Of a stretch of DNA of 64,000 nucleotides, positions 11,310 through 23,180 are shown piece after piece; position 1 is the stretch's first letter; each line of letters starts with the position of its first letter. This stretch comes from Papilionanthe hookeriana x Papilionanthe teres (Eukaryota; Streptophyta; Magnoliopsida; Asparagales; Orchidaceae): NCBI GenBank assembly GCA_022702705.1, contig CM040430.1, positions 12,119,324 through 12,183,323 of the forward strand. Direction: 5' to 3'. The translations under genes were made by a program, and so were the position numbers. The notes under the pieces are model-generated. The model ran no database searches. It was given only the letters and a program-made list of their open reading frames with translations, and was not told where the DNA came from.

Positions 11310-12345
11310 AGCTATTGTCCAATGTCCAAGGCTTGGCTCGAGCTCGTATCGTTCGAAAGTATTTCTGTTAAAAATTAGCCCGTGAACAATTTATTCATGT
11401 TCGGTTCGATTTATATTGCTTTGTTTATGTTCGGCTCAAAATAGGCTTGTGTTCGAAATTAACTTTGTTTGTGTTCATTTAAGCTTCTTTATTGACTTGA
11501 TTGATCAATCTCGATTTTACATAACTCATCTAGGTTAAACGAACCAGTTCCCAAACTTAAGAATTAGTAAATTAGATGAATAGTAATTTTTTATTTTTTT
11601 TAATTGGAATAATTGTACCAATTTAAATTATTTTATTTTAATTTTAAATAAATCTGAAATGTTCACTGCTGAAAACCCAGCCTTCTCACACCCCATAGTT
11701 GCAGCGCTCAGCTTAAGCCATTTCACCTTTCCTTTTATACAAAGGCTATGCTTTGCCTTTTCCCAATGGGCGACTAAAAGGCTTTGCTTTCACATTGCTT
11801 TTACCATTTCATGTGAGCCGAGCTGAGGTTGGCAGGACGGTATGTAGACTGAAATTCAAGGATATTTACCGACATACCACTCAATGTATATTTATTTACA
11901 TATCTGCCACCTAATGACTAGGGGCAGTTTGAGACAGGGGGTAGGTCTAGGCACGTATACATGCGTTCCACCCAATTCTTATATATTTACAAATCTGACA
12001 CCTAAATGTGGGGGCATTTATAAACATATTACTGAATTCTTATGTATTTACATATTTGGCACCAATATTTTGCTTTTTATATTTATACATATCAAATCCT
12101 TGATATCATATCAAAAATATTACTATTTTAATTTTTATATATTATTTATTTATTATTTAATTTATTTGAGCCAAAATGAGCCGAACACAATCGAACAAAA
12201 GTATGTTTGTGTATGGCTCGTTTATATTTTGGGTTCAAAACATTTTTTTTTTGGCTTGTTTGTGTAAAGAACGAATTAAACACTAGCTACTTAACGAGCC
12301 GAACACGAGTTGTTCGTGAATGACGAGCTTTTTTGACAACCCTTC
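11310..12345. repeat. hAT-like MITE-type debris (gttcggctc family)
   Basis: Blocks at 11310-11560 and 12165-12345 carry 'gttcggctc', 'cgtgaacaa' and 'gagccgaacac'. The right edge '..gctttttt gacaaccctt' is the reverse complement of 'agggttgtcaaaa'. The same signature delimits the inserted element at 36517-37223. Confidence 0.5.
11882..12066. repeat. Degenerate short tandem repeat
   Basis: Three imperfect copies of 'tatttacatatctg(c/a)cacct' followed by 'ggggca' and 'ttt' are visible near 11895, 11985 and 12045. Confidence 0.4.
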
Positions 12346-13563
12346 GTGGTGATGAAAGCGAAATGATCGTGCACAGTTGATTGGAATTTTGTTTTTAATT
12401 TACCTTTTTTTTCTTTCAATCAAAGATCAGGCCTTTTGTTCTCTCAGATTTTTTTATTCTGGGATAAGGTGTGAATACCATTATCCTGAAAGAGTATAAT
12501 AGTGGAATATTCAGTTGTACAAAATGTTTAAGCATATATCTACTTTCTATGTTTGTCAAAAGAGGTAATGAAAGTACTAGCCTGTATTGGATTCATAAAA
12601 TTGTTCTAAATGGAAGTAAAAACCAAGAGACACTTAGGCCAAGCCTACTGCTGGAGTATTTACCTTTCTTCTACTGGAGCCTATCAAATGTACTGGTATA
12701 ATCTATGCGAGTCTTTATAAAGCCTAAGAGTGAAAATGCATATGAAATAAAGAATTTTATGCTTTATAAAATGAATAACTTCAATTTGGATTAATGACGA
12801 CCCTTTCAAAATTCTACCTTTGTCACAGTTAAGTTCTGAGTGATGAGGGATCCGCTGCTGGTCCCGCATTTTGCATTTTGTTGCATAACTCTATTAAACA
12901 GTGTTTTTTTCCTTTACTTTCTGAATGAGAAGGCTATGAGTAGAGTTTATATGAAGAGTTGGTTGAGTGATTTTTTGAGGCTGCGAAGTATGTTGTAGGA
13001 GGGAAGCTTGAGGAAATGTATTTGGATATACATGAGGTGTATGGGTAAAAAATTCATTTTATTTTTTCTCCATTAAGTTGGCAGGCATTAGTTGATTACA
13101 CTTGATTAAATAATTCGAGGGTAACATGATGTTTAATGTTGATATTATAGAATTTTTATTTACGTTCCATGTAATTATCTTTATTATTTAATGATCATGT
13201 GTGACCTCCTTCAAAGGGTGGCCACCTCCTTTGTTCATTGTAGTATGGCTTTCTTGTGTTCTTCTTAAAAGAGGAATGGAACCATTTTGATGGAGAGTCG
13301 ATATTCCATGCTCTTCTTCTCTCCTTCCTCCCCTCTTATGCACACACTTTCGTTACACCATATATACATTTAGTGTCATAACTTTGAGACTTAGATTAAA
13401 GAACTTTAAAATGAATGTAAAAATGTTGAGCTTGAAACTGAAATTGGACTACAACCGAAAATGTTCATCTTGAAAATGAAATTGTACAACAAACGTTGTG
13501 ATGAACTAGATCTTCAGTTTGCTGAAAGCATTTCATATTTTTTGGTCGATGCTATCCTACTTG

Positions 13564-13694
13564 TTGTTGTTGTTGATGCTCTTAATTTATTAGAATTAAA
13601 CGAAAATTTGACACTAAATAGGATGCAATGGAGAAAAAGGATTCATGTAGCCGACCCCACTTAGTGGGATTAAGGCTTTGTTGTTGTTGTTGTT
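13564..13694 (+). mobile_element. Au-like SINE, 5'-truncated
   Basis: The 3' end 'ccgaccccacttagtgggat' followed by 'taaggctttg' and (TTG)n is, from memory, the hallmark tail of the plant Au SINE family. The 131-bp copy is flanked by a perfect 16-bp duplication, gatgctatcctacttg, at 13548-13563 and 13695-13710. The tRNA-related head is not visible, so the copy is probably truncated at its 5' end. Confidence 0.75.
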
Positions 13695-14339
13695 GATGCT
13701 ATCCTACTTGAAAGACAAAGCTTGCACTCAGGATTAAGAGCATCTCCCCCTTCATTGCTAATATTGGTCGATCAACAGCTAGAAAAGCAAAATAAACAAA
13801 ATTTACACCTGACAAGTGGAGTATAATGATTTATAATTAAAAGAACTACAATACAATAACCAAATCAGAGAATTGATATCATCTTGTCGGCCTCCAATGG
13901 TTGCAAGCCCTCAAGGACGCTTTTGAGTTGGGGGAAATCCAACTTTACTACCCTTTCTCACCATCTCAAGCTTATAAAAGAATGCTATTATAAAGCCTTT
14001 GAATTCTTAACAGCTTTTTGGGAGTTTTAGTAGAGCGGAACAACAATACGGAGTTGTGCGATATTGACTCAAGAATTATAATATTATGATTAAGAATGTT
14101 GAAATCCTTTTACCTTGTTTATAGGGGTTACGATTGGGGTTACAACATAACCGTGAAAGAGAAGTGGCTGAGTTGCAAAAATAACATTTTATTCTCTCTC
14201 TCCCCCACACACACACAGACAAGCAGTTGGGACCTAAATTTAAACCAAATTGAATTTCATAATTCTCTCCATATGGTTGCATAACAAAATTATGTCAAAT
14301 GATAACTAAATATAAGAAGTTGAAATCACAAATTTAAAA

Positions 14340-14420
14340 TCAATGTTTAAAATTGTGCAGTTTTGGATTTTATTTGTGAGGCGAGACGTAAGCCTCAAGG
14401 TATTATGAGATGTAAGTCTC
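14340..14420. repeat. Unclassified short repeat with 'gaggcgagacgtaagcctca'
   Basis: The short motif 'gacgtaagcctca' and its echo 'gatgtaagtctca' 30 bp later look like the edge of a dispersed repeat. It could be one end of the hAT element to its right: 'tttaaaattgtgca' at 14343 resembles the inverted 'ttgtgcaattttaaa' near 17674. Confidence 0.3.
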
Positions 14421-14699
14421 ATAATTAAAAAATTGCGTAGAGCAAAAATTGAAAATAAGAATTTAATAAATTAGCATCCTAACTTATAAATATATTTGAG
14501 AAAAATATTTTAACATTCTGATGCAATAATAAGTGAAATTATATTTATATCAAATAACAAATATCACAAGTTATAAAATATCATGTAACAAGTTGTGCAA
14601 AGTAAAACTATAATGCAGATATAAAGTTATAAAAATCATATAAGATATCAAATGAAAGTAATATAATAAATTAAATTAAAGTAAGACATAAGATATGTT

Positions 14700-17560
14700 T
14701 AGCATAATGAATTTCCCTCACTGTCATCATTTGGGAGATCTTTCTTGGAGTTATTATCATAATATATAGCTCACTTCCCCGCATATTTGTCAATTAACTC
14801 CAAGTTTTCCCATTTACCTTTATCTTTTTCAATCTTTCATATTTTTCTAATTAGTAATAAGCAATAAGAAATTAATAATATTAATTAAATTTAAGACAAC
14901 TTGAAATACTAAATTTTTTTTTATAGTTTTTTTTTTAATCTATTGTTGCCTTTTACTTTTTGTACTATCCTTACTTTTGTATCTATCAAATAAATTAACA
15001 TTTAAATCTTTTTGTTATAACTCAGATGGTGTGATCGTTCTGTCATTAATTTTAAATCATTCATCATTTGATGACTCATGTCTTCACATGGCAGGGGGAT
15101 CCTTGTCATTTTTCAAATTTTTTTCTTCAAATTTTTAACTTTGTACATGATGTACACACAAAAAAATCAACATTAAGGTTGCCAGATTTTTCATCCTTTT
15201 TTTGCGAATTTGATTATATGCGCTCCAATTATGCTCACATCCTAATGACGAGTACAGAGGTCTCAATATTTTAACAACAAAATGTTGTAGCTCTCGAGGG
15301 ACATCTCCAAACTGAATCCACCATTCAGTTAATATTTGAAAGGAAATAATATAGTTAGAACATTAAAAAAAAAATCAAAATTTGGAGGATCATTCCTTAT
15401 TTTAATGATGACATTAAATAATAATAATTTTAGATTGTTGTGGCCTAAAGAAAATTTCTTTATTTCTAAATGAAATACGTTGCATATTAGTAGTTGTTCA
15501 CTGAGTTGAATTAGCAATCATTGTATTTGTATAATAATATAGCCCCAACTTGATTTTAAATTGATAGATTTGTTCTTAACTTATTGTAACTGAGGGTTAA
15601 GAAAATATCTAGTAGTATGCAAATTGCAGTGATGTTGAAGTTCCCATTTTTTATTAATGATATCTCAAATCTTTTTATACCTGACATTGTCTTTAAAATC
15701 ATGGGCATTCATTGCATTATAAATAGTACACATAGTTACCTTTTTCTTTGCACCAACCATCCTTAAAATTTGAACCAATGGACTTGTAGTTTTTGCTTAT
15801 GTGACATTAGACTAAAGTTTTTCATTTAAAATAATTCTCTGATTTTTTTCCTTGAGTTTCTTTGCCGATACAAACTAAACTATTGAGTGGAAGCCAGCAT
15901 TTTCTCAAATGGTTGTCCAGCTTTGTTATGTTGTCAAATAACCCATAGCAAAACTTGTAGTAGCGGATGAGAGGCATTTCTTTGAAAATTTTCTCATCAA
16001 ATACAATACCCATAAATGTTATAAATAAATTTACTAATCTTTTTTGCTTTCGCTAGAGCATTTTTATGCTGGGGCGAGTCACAAACCTTCTAAAAAATTA
16101 TGTTTATACATTGTGCAGCACAAGTTATCCGATATAGATATTTTTTCTCATTAACTTAATTTTTGTTAATTATAAGCACTAGTATTATCTGTCGCAATCA
16201 TGACTACTAAATTCTCTCTAATCTCTTCTGTCATTACATCATGCAATTCAAACATATTCTTTGCATCCTTAAAATGATCTAATGCTTCTATCGATTTAAA
16301 AAATATTTTCGTAGGAATTTTTTATTAAAATGTTGATCAAACTTATATTCTTTGATGTTAGACAACTTATCAAGTGTGATTGTCACTCGACTTTGATTCC
16401 AAGTCCTTTTAATATCTTTTATACTTTTTTTATTAATATGATATGCTCCATAAGTACTTTTATCGATTTAGTAGTTGGGGGTTTCAAGCCTTTGATTATA
16501 AGTACTTATGGAGCATATCACATTAAATAAAAAAAGTAGAGGTTGCCACATTAAATGGAATTACATTATTATTAAAATAATCTCCTAATATCCATGCAAA
16601 CATGTATGCGTGCTTCTCTGACATTTTATGGAGACATTTTTTGAGTTGCAGCTGCTCCCTATCGACGACTCTTGTCATCCTTCACATTTGTCATATCATG
16701 ATTTATGAAATCTCTTGCATGCCTGCCAGATCTCGATTGCAAAGATGATGAAGTATCTGACATTGTGCTTAGTCCCATAATAAGTGTGGACATCAATTCT
16801 ATCATCAAATTATCGTTAAGCAAGATGATTTGACTTCGTTGGTTCATTCATGTATGATTGGATTTCTTATTTTACTCCTTTTGGTACTTTAGCTGAGGGT
16901 GCAATATTCTTGGCGAGCTGGAGAAATGTTCCTTCATCTTTGTAATGCCGTTTTCACATAAGTGCACTCCACACAAATATATATTTTGTTGTTGCCGCTA
17001 ATGTGACTTGCACATTATTTCCACATTCGATCCTTCCTATGATTTGCTGTGGATTTCTGCTTTGCCTTTGTCCATTTTTTCTCAAAACTCTAGAATGAAA
17101 ATTTTGCATTTAAAAATTTTGAAATATGTTCAAATAATGAAACAAGAAATGTACAAAATAAATAATTTGGATTTAGAAAATTATATGTTTTGGAATTTTC
17201 ACTGGAAGTAAAGAAAAAAAGGACTAGGGTGTGACGATGATATTGGAGATGATGACAGTTTCAAGGAGTGATGGCAGTTGTAAGGATGATTGGCAGCACT
17301 GAAATGAGGGACAACACTGGCTAGGGCTGCTGGGAGGGTTGTCGAAAGTTGAGGCTGCTAGTAGGGATTGTGGCGATGACGGTTGCAAGGAGGGAAGAGA
17401 ATGGCTGGGGCAGCAAAGATGGATGGAGACAGCTGGGGTTGCAAGGACGGTGTCTATTAGGGCTGTGAGCTAGGAAGGTGGTGGCAGAAGGGTGCAATTT
17501 CTCATTTAGGCGAGTAGGCCAAGCAAGGGTTAGAGGGGGTTTGAATGTTGTGAGGGATCG
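14700..17560 (-). mobile_element. hAT transposon relic, antisense in the kinase intron
   Basis: Minus-strand translation recovers hAT landmarks in order. Near 16.95-17.05 kb there is a degraded N-terminal BED-like region. Next come IPFNVATSTFF (about 16.53 kb), KIFFKSIEALDHFKDAKNMF (16.25-16.32 kb) and VVMIATDNTSAYN (16.17-16.21 kb). RYYKFCYGLFDNITKLDNHL follows at 15.9-15.97 kb, then NKKWELQHHCNLHTTRYFLN (15.59-15.65 kb) and the C-terminal dimerisation block LQHFVVKIL / SSLGCEHNWSAYNQI (15.2-15.32 kb). Many stops and frameshifts make it inactive. A G-rich (minus-strand C-rich) leader lies at 17.22-17.56 kb. The exact ends are not resolved. Confidence 0.75.
15110..17050 (-). pseudogene. hAT transposase pseudogene
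   Basis: In the family this enzyme binds terminal repeats and cuts and pastes the element, using an RNase H-like fold with C-terminal hAT dimerisation. The D of the DNxS block near 16.19 kb and the dimerisation W of HNWS near 15.22 kb are readable, but no frame stays open longer than about 65 codons. Confidence 0.7.
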
Positions 17561-19176
17561 TGTGATATATTTAACTTATATTAAAAAAAAGGTTCTAAAA
17601 TATTGCATGCGCCAGATAGAATTATGGTTTGTCTAAGAAATTCTCAAGATGTGCATCTTTTTGTGCAATTTTAAATAAGATTTTAAATTTTACATCTGTA
17701 ACAAAATCAACACTGAAAAAAGTTTGTTTCAGCTTTGCCTTGCTTGTGCAAAAATTTGAAGGATGGACACCACTACTTCTGTTAATTGAAGTTCTGAAGC
17801 ATATTTAACAACAATAATAATAAGTTAGCTGTTAGCAACAATATTTCTTGATTCAAAAAAAAAAAAGAAATCATTTAGTTTCGTCCAAAACATTGGAAAT
17901 TAAAGGTGAATCAGAGGATAAATTCTAACGGATAAATTGTTGTAGAAGTGATATGCAGGAGCCATGAACTTTGATGTGCTTTGTGTCAATTTATGAGCCT
18001 TTGGAGATCTCTGATAAACACCCTGCCTATCAGGTGTGTGTTTGAATGGTGAAGCGGAGCATCAATGTGCATTATCTATGAAATCATAATAAAACAAAAG
18101 TGTTACCATGATTACGAGAGGCTAGATCTTTGGCAATTGGGTGGAGCTGGCTTGATGAAAGAAAAGCTTAAAGGGTAGGAATATCAGAAATAGTTGGAGT
18201 GTCACTCAAAATATAGTGACAAAAAATTGTTATCTGGCTCCAAAGATTCCCCCATCATTGATAAACCAACACCGAAGTCACAATCTCTCTCCTCGCCAAA
18301 GGAGGATTGAGGCATCTATGGTAGGTTCCCCCTTTAAGATAAGAAGCTTTCAAAAATGGAACAAGCACTCTAATCTACTGATCCATATCGTGACTTGTCA
18401 TATCTTGGTCTGGTCTATTTAATTATTGGGGAAGGAACCTCTATATTAGGGAAGGCTCTCACCTTTCTGCAAAGGTATCTTAATCAGAGTTGGAGAAAGC
18501 TTCTTTTCTGCCTTTGGATGGAACGCTTAAGGGTATATGAAGAAGACATATCTCATGAACTCTATATTCCCTTCTATGCACTACAAACATCATTGTTGCG
18601 AAGCAATGGAGCCTGAAAATGTCTAAACTGCAGTGAAACAAAGGAAAATATCTCCGATAAGTAGAAGGACAGGGTTTTTAAATTTGCATTGAAAAATGGA
18701 AAAATACTTGCACGAAGCAGAGGGAAGGCAGCACACAATAAGGAGTTGATGAGGTTTTTAGGTGGAGGAACAAGCTTGATCCTTGTTTGCCAAAAGAAGG
18801 ATTGAAAACCAAAAATGTTTGTATTAATTTAGGGCTGTATCATTGCTTATTATAGCATAAAGTTTGCTTCATTTTTAGCATGTAATTCATTTAGCTTGCG
18901 AAATAGTTTGGCAATCAATAGCTGTAGTGAAGTTCTGACTGTTTTATGTCCAACTAATTGACAAAGGAGGGGAATTGGTAGAGAGTTTGGTTCAATGAGT
19001 AACATACTCCGGTAGTGAACTAGATTTCGTTGAACTTTTTTTTTTGTTATTTTAACTATTAATTTGTTTTCCTACCTGACAAATGCTGATGTAGCAACAT
19101 CTATTTTTGAAGTAGTTTGTTCATTGTTGCATTATGATAGCATCCCACTCAAATTTCCTTTTCTCGATTTTGGCAG

Positions 19177-19278
19177 GAGGTGGATATATGGTCGTATGGA
19201 TGCGTTCTATTTGAACTACTAACTCTGCAAATACCATATGCAGGGAAATCTGAAACAGAAATTTATGATCTATTGAGC
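19177..19278 (+). CDS. Kinase exon D: helix F region
   Basis: The acceptor is gattttggcag and the donor is agc|gtatgc, 34 codons, phase 0. It reads EVDIWSYGCVLFELLTLQIP and then YAGKSETEIYDLLS. This continues exon C (...RKPYGL) exactly as expected for the kinase C-lobe, which supports splicing across the 8-kb intron. Confidence 0.9.
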
Positions 19279-19489
19279 GTATGCCTTCTTCAAACTTGCT
19301 CATCTTTATGAACTGTTTTGCGTATCTATTTTTTTGTAATTTTTTAAGGTTACTATTTCTGTGAAATTCAACATTAGATGCCTTGATGAATTTTATTTGC
19401 ATATTTTGATTTTATTTATTTATTTATTTTGGTCTTTTTTGAATGATGGTTCCTACTTTTGATTATTGTGTGACATATGATTGTACATT

Positions 19490-19885
19490 ATTTGGTCAAA
19501 GCCGAAATCAAAACAAATGGAATACGTTTGGTTGATTCAGTTCGCTTTCAAAATGCATTTCGGTTAATATTCAGTTGTTGGTTTGGTTTTAATCTTCATT
19601 AAACCGAACAAACCGAATAACCAAAAATTCAAAGTTATATGGAGGATTCATGAAATTAAATCGATATTTTACATGTAAGATATGTAAGTGATAATGTTGG
19701 TTCATAAAAATCTCTATCTAATAACTAAATTTTGGCTTGTTTATAACCAAAACATTTAAAGCAAATTTAATCTTGGTTCAGTCGGTTCGGTTTTATCAAA
19801 AGGGACTGGTTCGATTCTTTTAACTTCAGATTTCAATTACAATCGGTTTGACCAAATCTGAGAACCAAAACATCTGATCGAATGT
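19490..19885. repeat. Repeat rich in 'ccgaac' / 'ttcggtt' (intron D-E)
   Basis: Repeated 'aaaccgaacaaaccgaataacc', 'cagtcggttcggtttta' and 'caatcggtttgaccaaa' sequence, partly in inverted orientation, looks like a dispersed MITE-type repeat. It sits in the 1.6-kb intron between the last two exons. Confidence 0.45.
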
Positions 19886-20874
19886 TTATCTCTAGTGTGA
19901 AGTGATCCTTCTTATTTCTGTGTTAACCTTAACTAATAATTCTCTGACCTTATGAATTTGCTAAATAGAGATCTTTTTCTATTCTAGGTGTTTAATTAGA
20001 GGTGAAGTGTCTTACAAACATATGATAGCAGAATATTATATAAATTTGAGGGTGAATTTTATAAAATTGTTACTAGGCCAGCTATAATATTTAATCTTGA
20101 GCATATTGGATTCTGTGTAGGCCAATGGTAATCAAGATTGGTAGAAATGTGAATTTAAGATTAAATGCTTCACAAAATAGGAATGATAAATTGAGTAAGG
20201 ATTTTGTAGGAGGGTGGCTTAGTAGAATCTATTAAAGAGAATGTTGTGAAAATAGATTTAGTAGTTTCAAAATGTTAAAAAAAAAAAAGGCAATAAATGC
20301 ACTCATTGTATTAGTACATAAAATCAGCATTGTAGGATTAGAGAAAATATTGCATGCCGATGAGATAGGTGTGGATTGCTGGCATTCAGCTGGTATTGTA
20401 TTTATTGCAAAACTCACTAATACACAGAAATAAAGTGCAGAACCAGTTCCTGATTTTAGTTAAGAAACCAAATTGATTCCCTCAGTTGCAAAGATCATAA
20501 CTGATCGTCATTATCACCATCGACTACTCTAACATTTGGAATTGGCAAATGCTTGTTTTTTTGTTCGCTCCTATCGAGTGTTACATATGCTCACTCCATT
20601 TTACACTTTTTTAACAATTCTATCAAGTTACCTCAGGTCTTCCTCCATTTCCTTTCTAATCGGCTAAATATTGCGTACATTATACTTGCGTGGGGATTAG
20701 TAGCATTCAGGTGGATATATATTAAAAATTTTGCCAAGTCGATGTTTCTGGCCTGAGAATATCCATTTATCCATTGCTTACTAAGACATCAGTTATACTC
20801 TAGATTCAAATTGTTGTGGATAAAATTTTTCCTTTCTTAAACTGATATAACATCTATATATATGTTCTCAACAG

Positions 20875-21126
20875 ATGAAGCAAAGACCCCCACTGCCACC
20901 AAAATTGGAAGCCCTTGTGAACTCCGAGGAAGTGACACCTGAGTCTGATCTCGGACTTTCCAACACCGATATGAAGAAGCTGAGAGTACTATTAGATCTC
21001 TTTTACAAGTGCACTGAAGGAGATCCGGCAGACCGCCCGACAGCCGTTGATGTCTACGACAAGCTCTGTTCCGCATCTCAACAATCACCTGATTCAACGC
21101 AAACAAGCAGCCCAGGCAACGGCTAG
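20875..21126 (+). CDS. Kinase exon E: C-terminus and stop
   Basis: The acceptor is gttctcaacag. The exon has 83 codons and a TAG stop at 21124-21126. It begins MKQRPPLPPKLEALV, where the Met is internal and not a start. It contains LRVLLDLFYKCTEGDPADRP, the conserved helix-H/I arginine region, and ends with a Ser/Thr/Gln-rich tail (SASQQSPDSTQTSS). Confidence 0.92.
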   Translation: MKQRPPLPPKLEALVNSEEVTPESDLGLSNTDMKKLRVLLDLFYKCTEGDPADRPTAVDVYDKLCSASQQSPDSTQTSSPGNG

Positions 21127-21514
21127 GTTCTGACCCCCAGGATTTTTGTAGGTTTCGATTTGAGCTGGTTCAGTCAAACCGGGCTCATGTTTAAGATCTT
21201 ACTGCTGCTTTGCGAGAGGGGGTTTCTTTTCTTCGGATTCACGGAAAGCAGTGCTAGTTTAGTGTTGCTTCATCATTGGAAGCGGAAATGAGAACTTGGT
21301 AGGAGAGAAATGTTTCCTCGCTTGTCTGTAACTCTTTCATTATTTAATTGTGAGGAATCGTTTATTCTTTTTAGGAATTGTTGATTCTGTATGAGGAAGA
21401 ACTTGAGAGCTGTGGAATGAGGCTGCTGACATTTTTAATCGAAATTCAAAATTTGTTTAGTTATGATAGATTTGTTTTGACAATGGCTTATTCGAAGTTA
21501 ATTTGATTCATGCA

Positions 21515-21516
<2 letters not shown>
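21127..21516 (+). other. Probable 3' UTR and flank of the kinase gene
   Basis: It follows the stop directly with no further open frame. It has T-rich stretches and 'tgtaactctttcattatttaattgtgaggaa', as plant 3' regions often do. No exact polyadenylation site can be fixed. Confidence 0.45.

Positions 21517-21518
<2 letters not shown>

Positions 21519-21574
<56 letters not shown>
21519..21574. repeat. (AG)n microsatellite
   Basis: About 27 uninterrupted AG dinucleotides lie 0.4 kb past the kinase stop codon. Confidence 0.95.
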
Positions 21575-21576
<2 letters not shown>

Positions 21577-23039
21577 GTATTTCAGGGTTATCAGCTGATA
21601 TGTTTTATGTAGATGAGGTGTAATGTTTTCAGTATTAGTATGGTTAAGTGAGTTGCTTTATGAGAGTTTCAATAATTTTGTTCTGCATTTCTACTACACC
21701 ATATTCGTTTTACACTCAAGCCTTGTGTATATACTTATATCTTATTGAATATTTAAATCTATACTTATATCTTATTAAAAATATTTACTTATATCTTATT
21801 TAAATATATATTGAATGTTGCATCTTTAATTTAAATATTAAAAATAACATGGCAGGATATATGAGAGATAACAAGAGAGACCTAACAAAATAAATAATTC
21901 AGACTAAGAAAGTTAAATTATATTATTTTATTTTTCAAGCTATTAAAACTACAGTTAGTTTTACTCATTAATATAGAAAATGTTAAATGAGCTTTTTCAA
22001 CTTTTGACTATTATAAAAAGATTAACTACAAAATAGAATTGAAAGTTAGTTGATGACTATATCTTAATTAGTTATATTGCTATATATATAATATAACATT
22101 AATAATAATATAAGATTTCAAAACTTGCATAAACGAAGGATCATAAGATGTAAGTTTTTTTTATCATTTTATATTTGATTTTTTTATATAAAAAGTATCT
22201 AAAGAATATTTTAAAACTATCAATGTCAGTCACAATCCCAGATGAATTTTTGAAAAAGTTTTATTGTGACCCCACTCTAAAAATTTTGGGGCTTTCCCAT
22301 CTGAGATTATGATCACTTAGATGGTCAATTAGAGTTGTCATTGACTGAATGATTAATTTGGTGGTGTTAATGATCATTCCCCATGCCATAAAGGGAAATA
22401 GGGATGACAAAGAGGATAAGATTTAAGATTTCTCCACTTCTACTTAAGTAGAGAAGTCACTTAACCCTATATTAATAAAGCTTCACCATATAGACTAATA
22501 TGAGACATATGTCCCATAAGGATAACCTAGATGACATTAGATATAGTAGCATAACCCAAATTTAAAGACATGGGTGATGAGTATTTAAGCTTAATATTTT
22601 TCTATTCTAAAAATTTTTAAATCTATTATAAACATGATTATTAAATTTTAAATATAAATCATATTAAATTATTAACAAGTATTTTAAGTTTAAAGTGGGG
22701 TGTAAAATTTTTATTGTATTTTATGGTATTAAAAAGTTTATTAAAAATCTAGGGATGACGTATGCCTCACTTTGCACTCCCATCCTCTTGTTTCCACTAC
22801 TGGTTAGATACAATGTCTAGAATGTGGAAAAGAGGGATAGTATCTTTATTCACCATGTTCTTATGGTCTCCACTAGAGCACTTGATGCCACTCATGCTCT
22901 GCGTATGCACAAAACAATTGAAAAATGGTGATCATGAGTAGGCTACTGCTTGCACTTTTAAAATGTCCTTCCATCTTAGGGATTGATGAATTAGTAGAAA
23001 ATTCAATTACAATATGTAGAAAAGGTACAACCAAATCAA
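21575..23039. other. Intergenic, no gene recognised
   Basis: AT-rich. Short tandem units 'tatacttatatcttatt' lie at 21.73-21.80 kb. An imperfect inverted repeat pairs 'cacaatcccagatg' (about 22231) with 'catctgagattatg' (about 22299). The right end, from about 22.82 kb, may be worn LINE sequence. Confidence 0.4.
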
Positions 23040-23180
23040 CTCATAACTGAGGACTTTGTCCACCCCTTGAAAGCACTCCCTGAGCAGTCAATCCACAAAG
23101 AAGTTTTTGACTGTCAACCTGATAAGATTCCGGGTCCAGACGGATTCCAAAGAAACTTCTTTCAGTGTGGGACCTCTTCA
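23040..23180 (+). pseudogene. LINE reverse-transcriptase fragment
   Basis: The frame reading LITEDFVHPLKALPEQS, then DCQPDKIPGPDGFQRNFFQ, matches the segment just before the polymerase of plant L1 elements (family consensus style DKAPGPDGF..FF). Nothing of the catalytic core follows, so this is a small orphan piece. It is not part of the larger LINE at 25.6 kb, whose sequence starts further downstream in the protein. Confidence 0.6.

Larger units (their letters stand above)
11177..19176 (+). other. 8.0-kb kinase intron filled with transposon debris
   Basis: It is bounded by gtaagg and ttggcag. From left to right it contains hAT-like repeat debris (11.3-12.35 kb), a short degenerate tandem repeat (11.88-12.07 kb), an Au-like SINE (13.56-13.69 kb) and an antisense hAT transposase relic (about 14.7-17.5 kb). 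Between 17.7 and 19.1 kb I recognise nothing coding. Confidence 0.8.
10100..21126 (+). other. Raf-like/LRR-type protein kinase gene, 3' part (five exons)
   Basis: Five exons join in frame with canonical GT-AG borders: 10100-10259, 10516-10746, 10826-11176, 19177-19278 and 20875-21126. They give about 364 residues of a protein kinase domain that resembles Arabidopsis At1g04210, an LRR plus Raf-related kinase (recalled, not searched). Visible landmarks are a GKFGTV nucleotide loop and AAVK lysine, MEYVKGG hinge, HRDIKSEN catalytic loop, SDFDR where DFG is usual, GTPRWMAPE activation-segment end, and DIWSYGCVLFELLT. The first exon starts with a split codon, so upstream exons must exist. The family's leucine-rich repeats were not found in 1-10.1 kb. 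Introns are 256, 79, 8000 and 1596 bp. The frame is undamaged, so a live gene is plausible. Confidence 0.85.

Noticed and set aside
11884..12267. 127-codon + strand frame
   Set aside because: It lies inside the kinase intron over repeat debris and its Tyr/Ile/Phe-rich translation follows AT content.
13640..13695. (TTG)n run as a simple microsatellite
   Set aside because: The flanking 16-bp duplication and the conserved block before it show it is the tail of a SINE.
18216..18616. Two + strand frames (68 and 73 codons) in the kinase intron
   Set aside because: No recognised domain, and the kinase exons C and D join perfectly without them.
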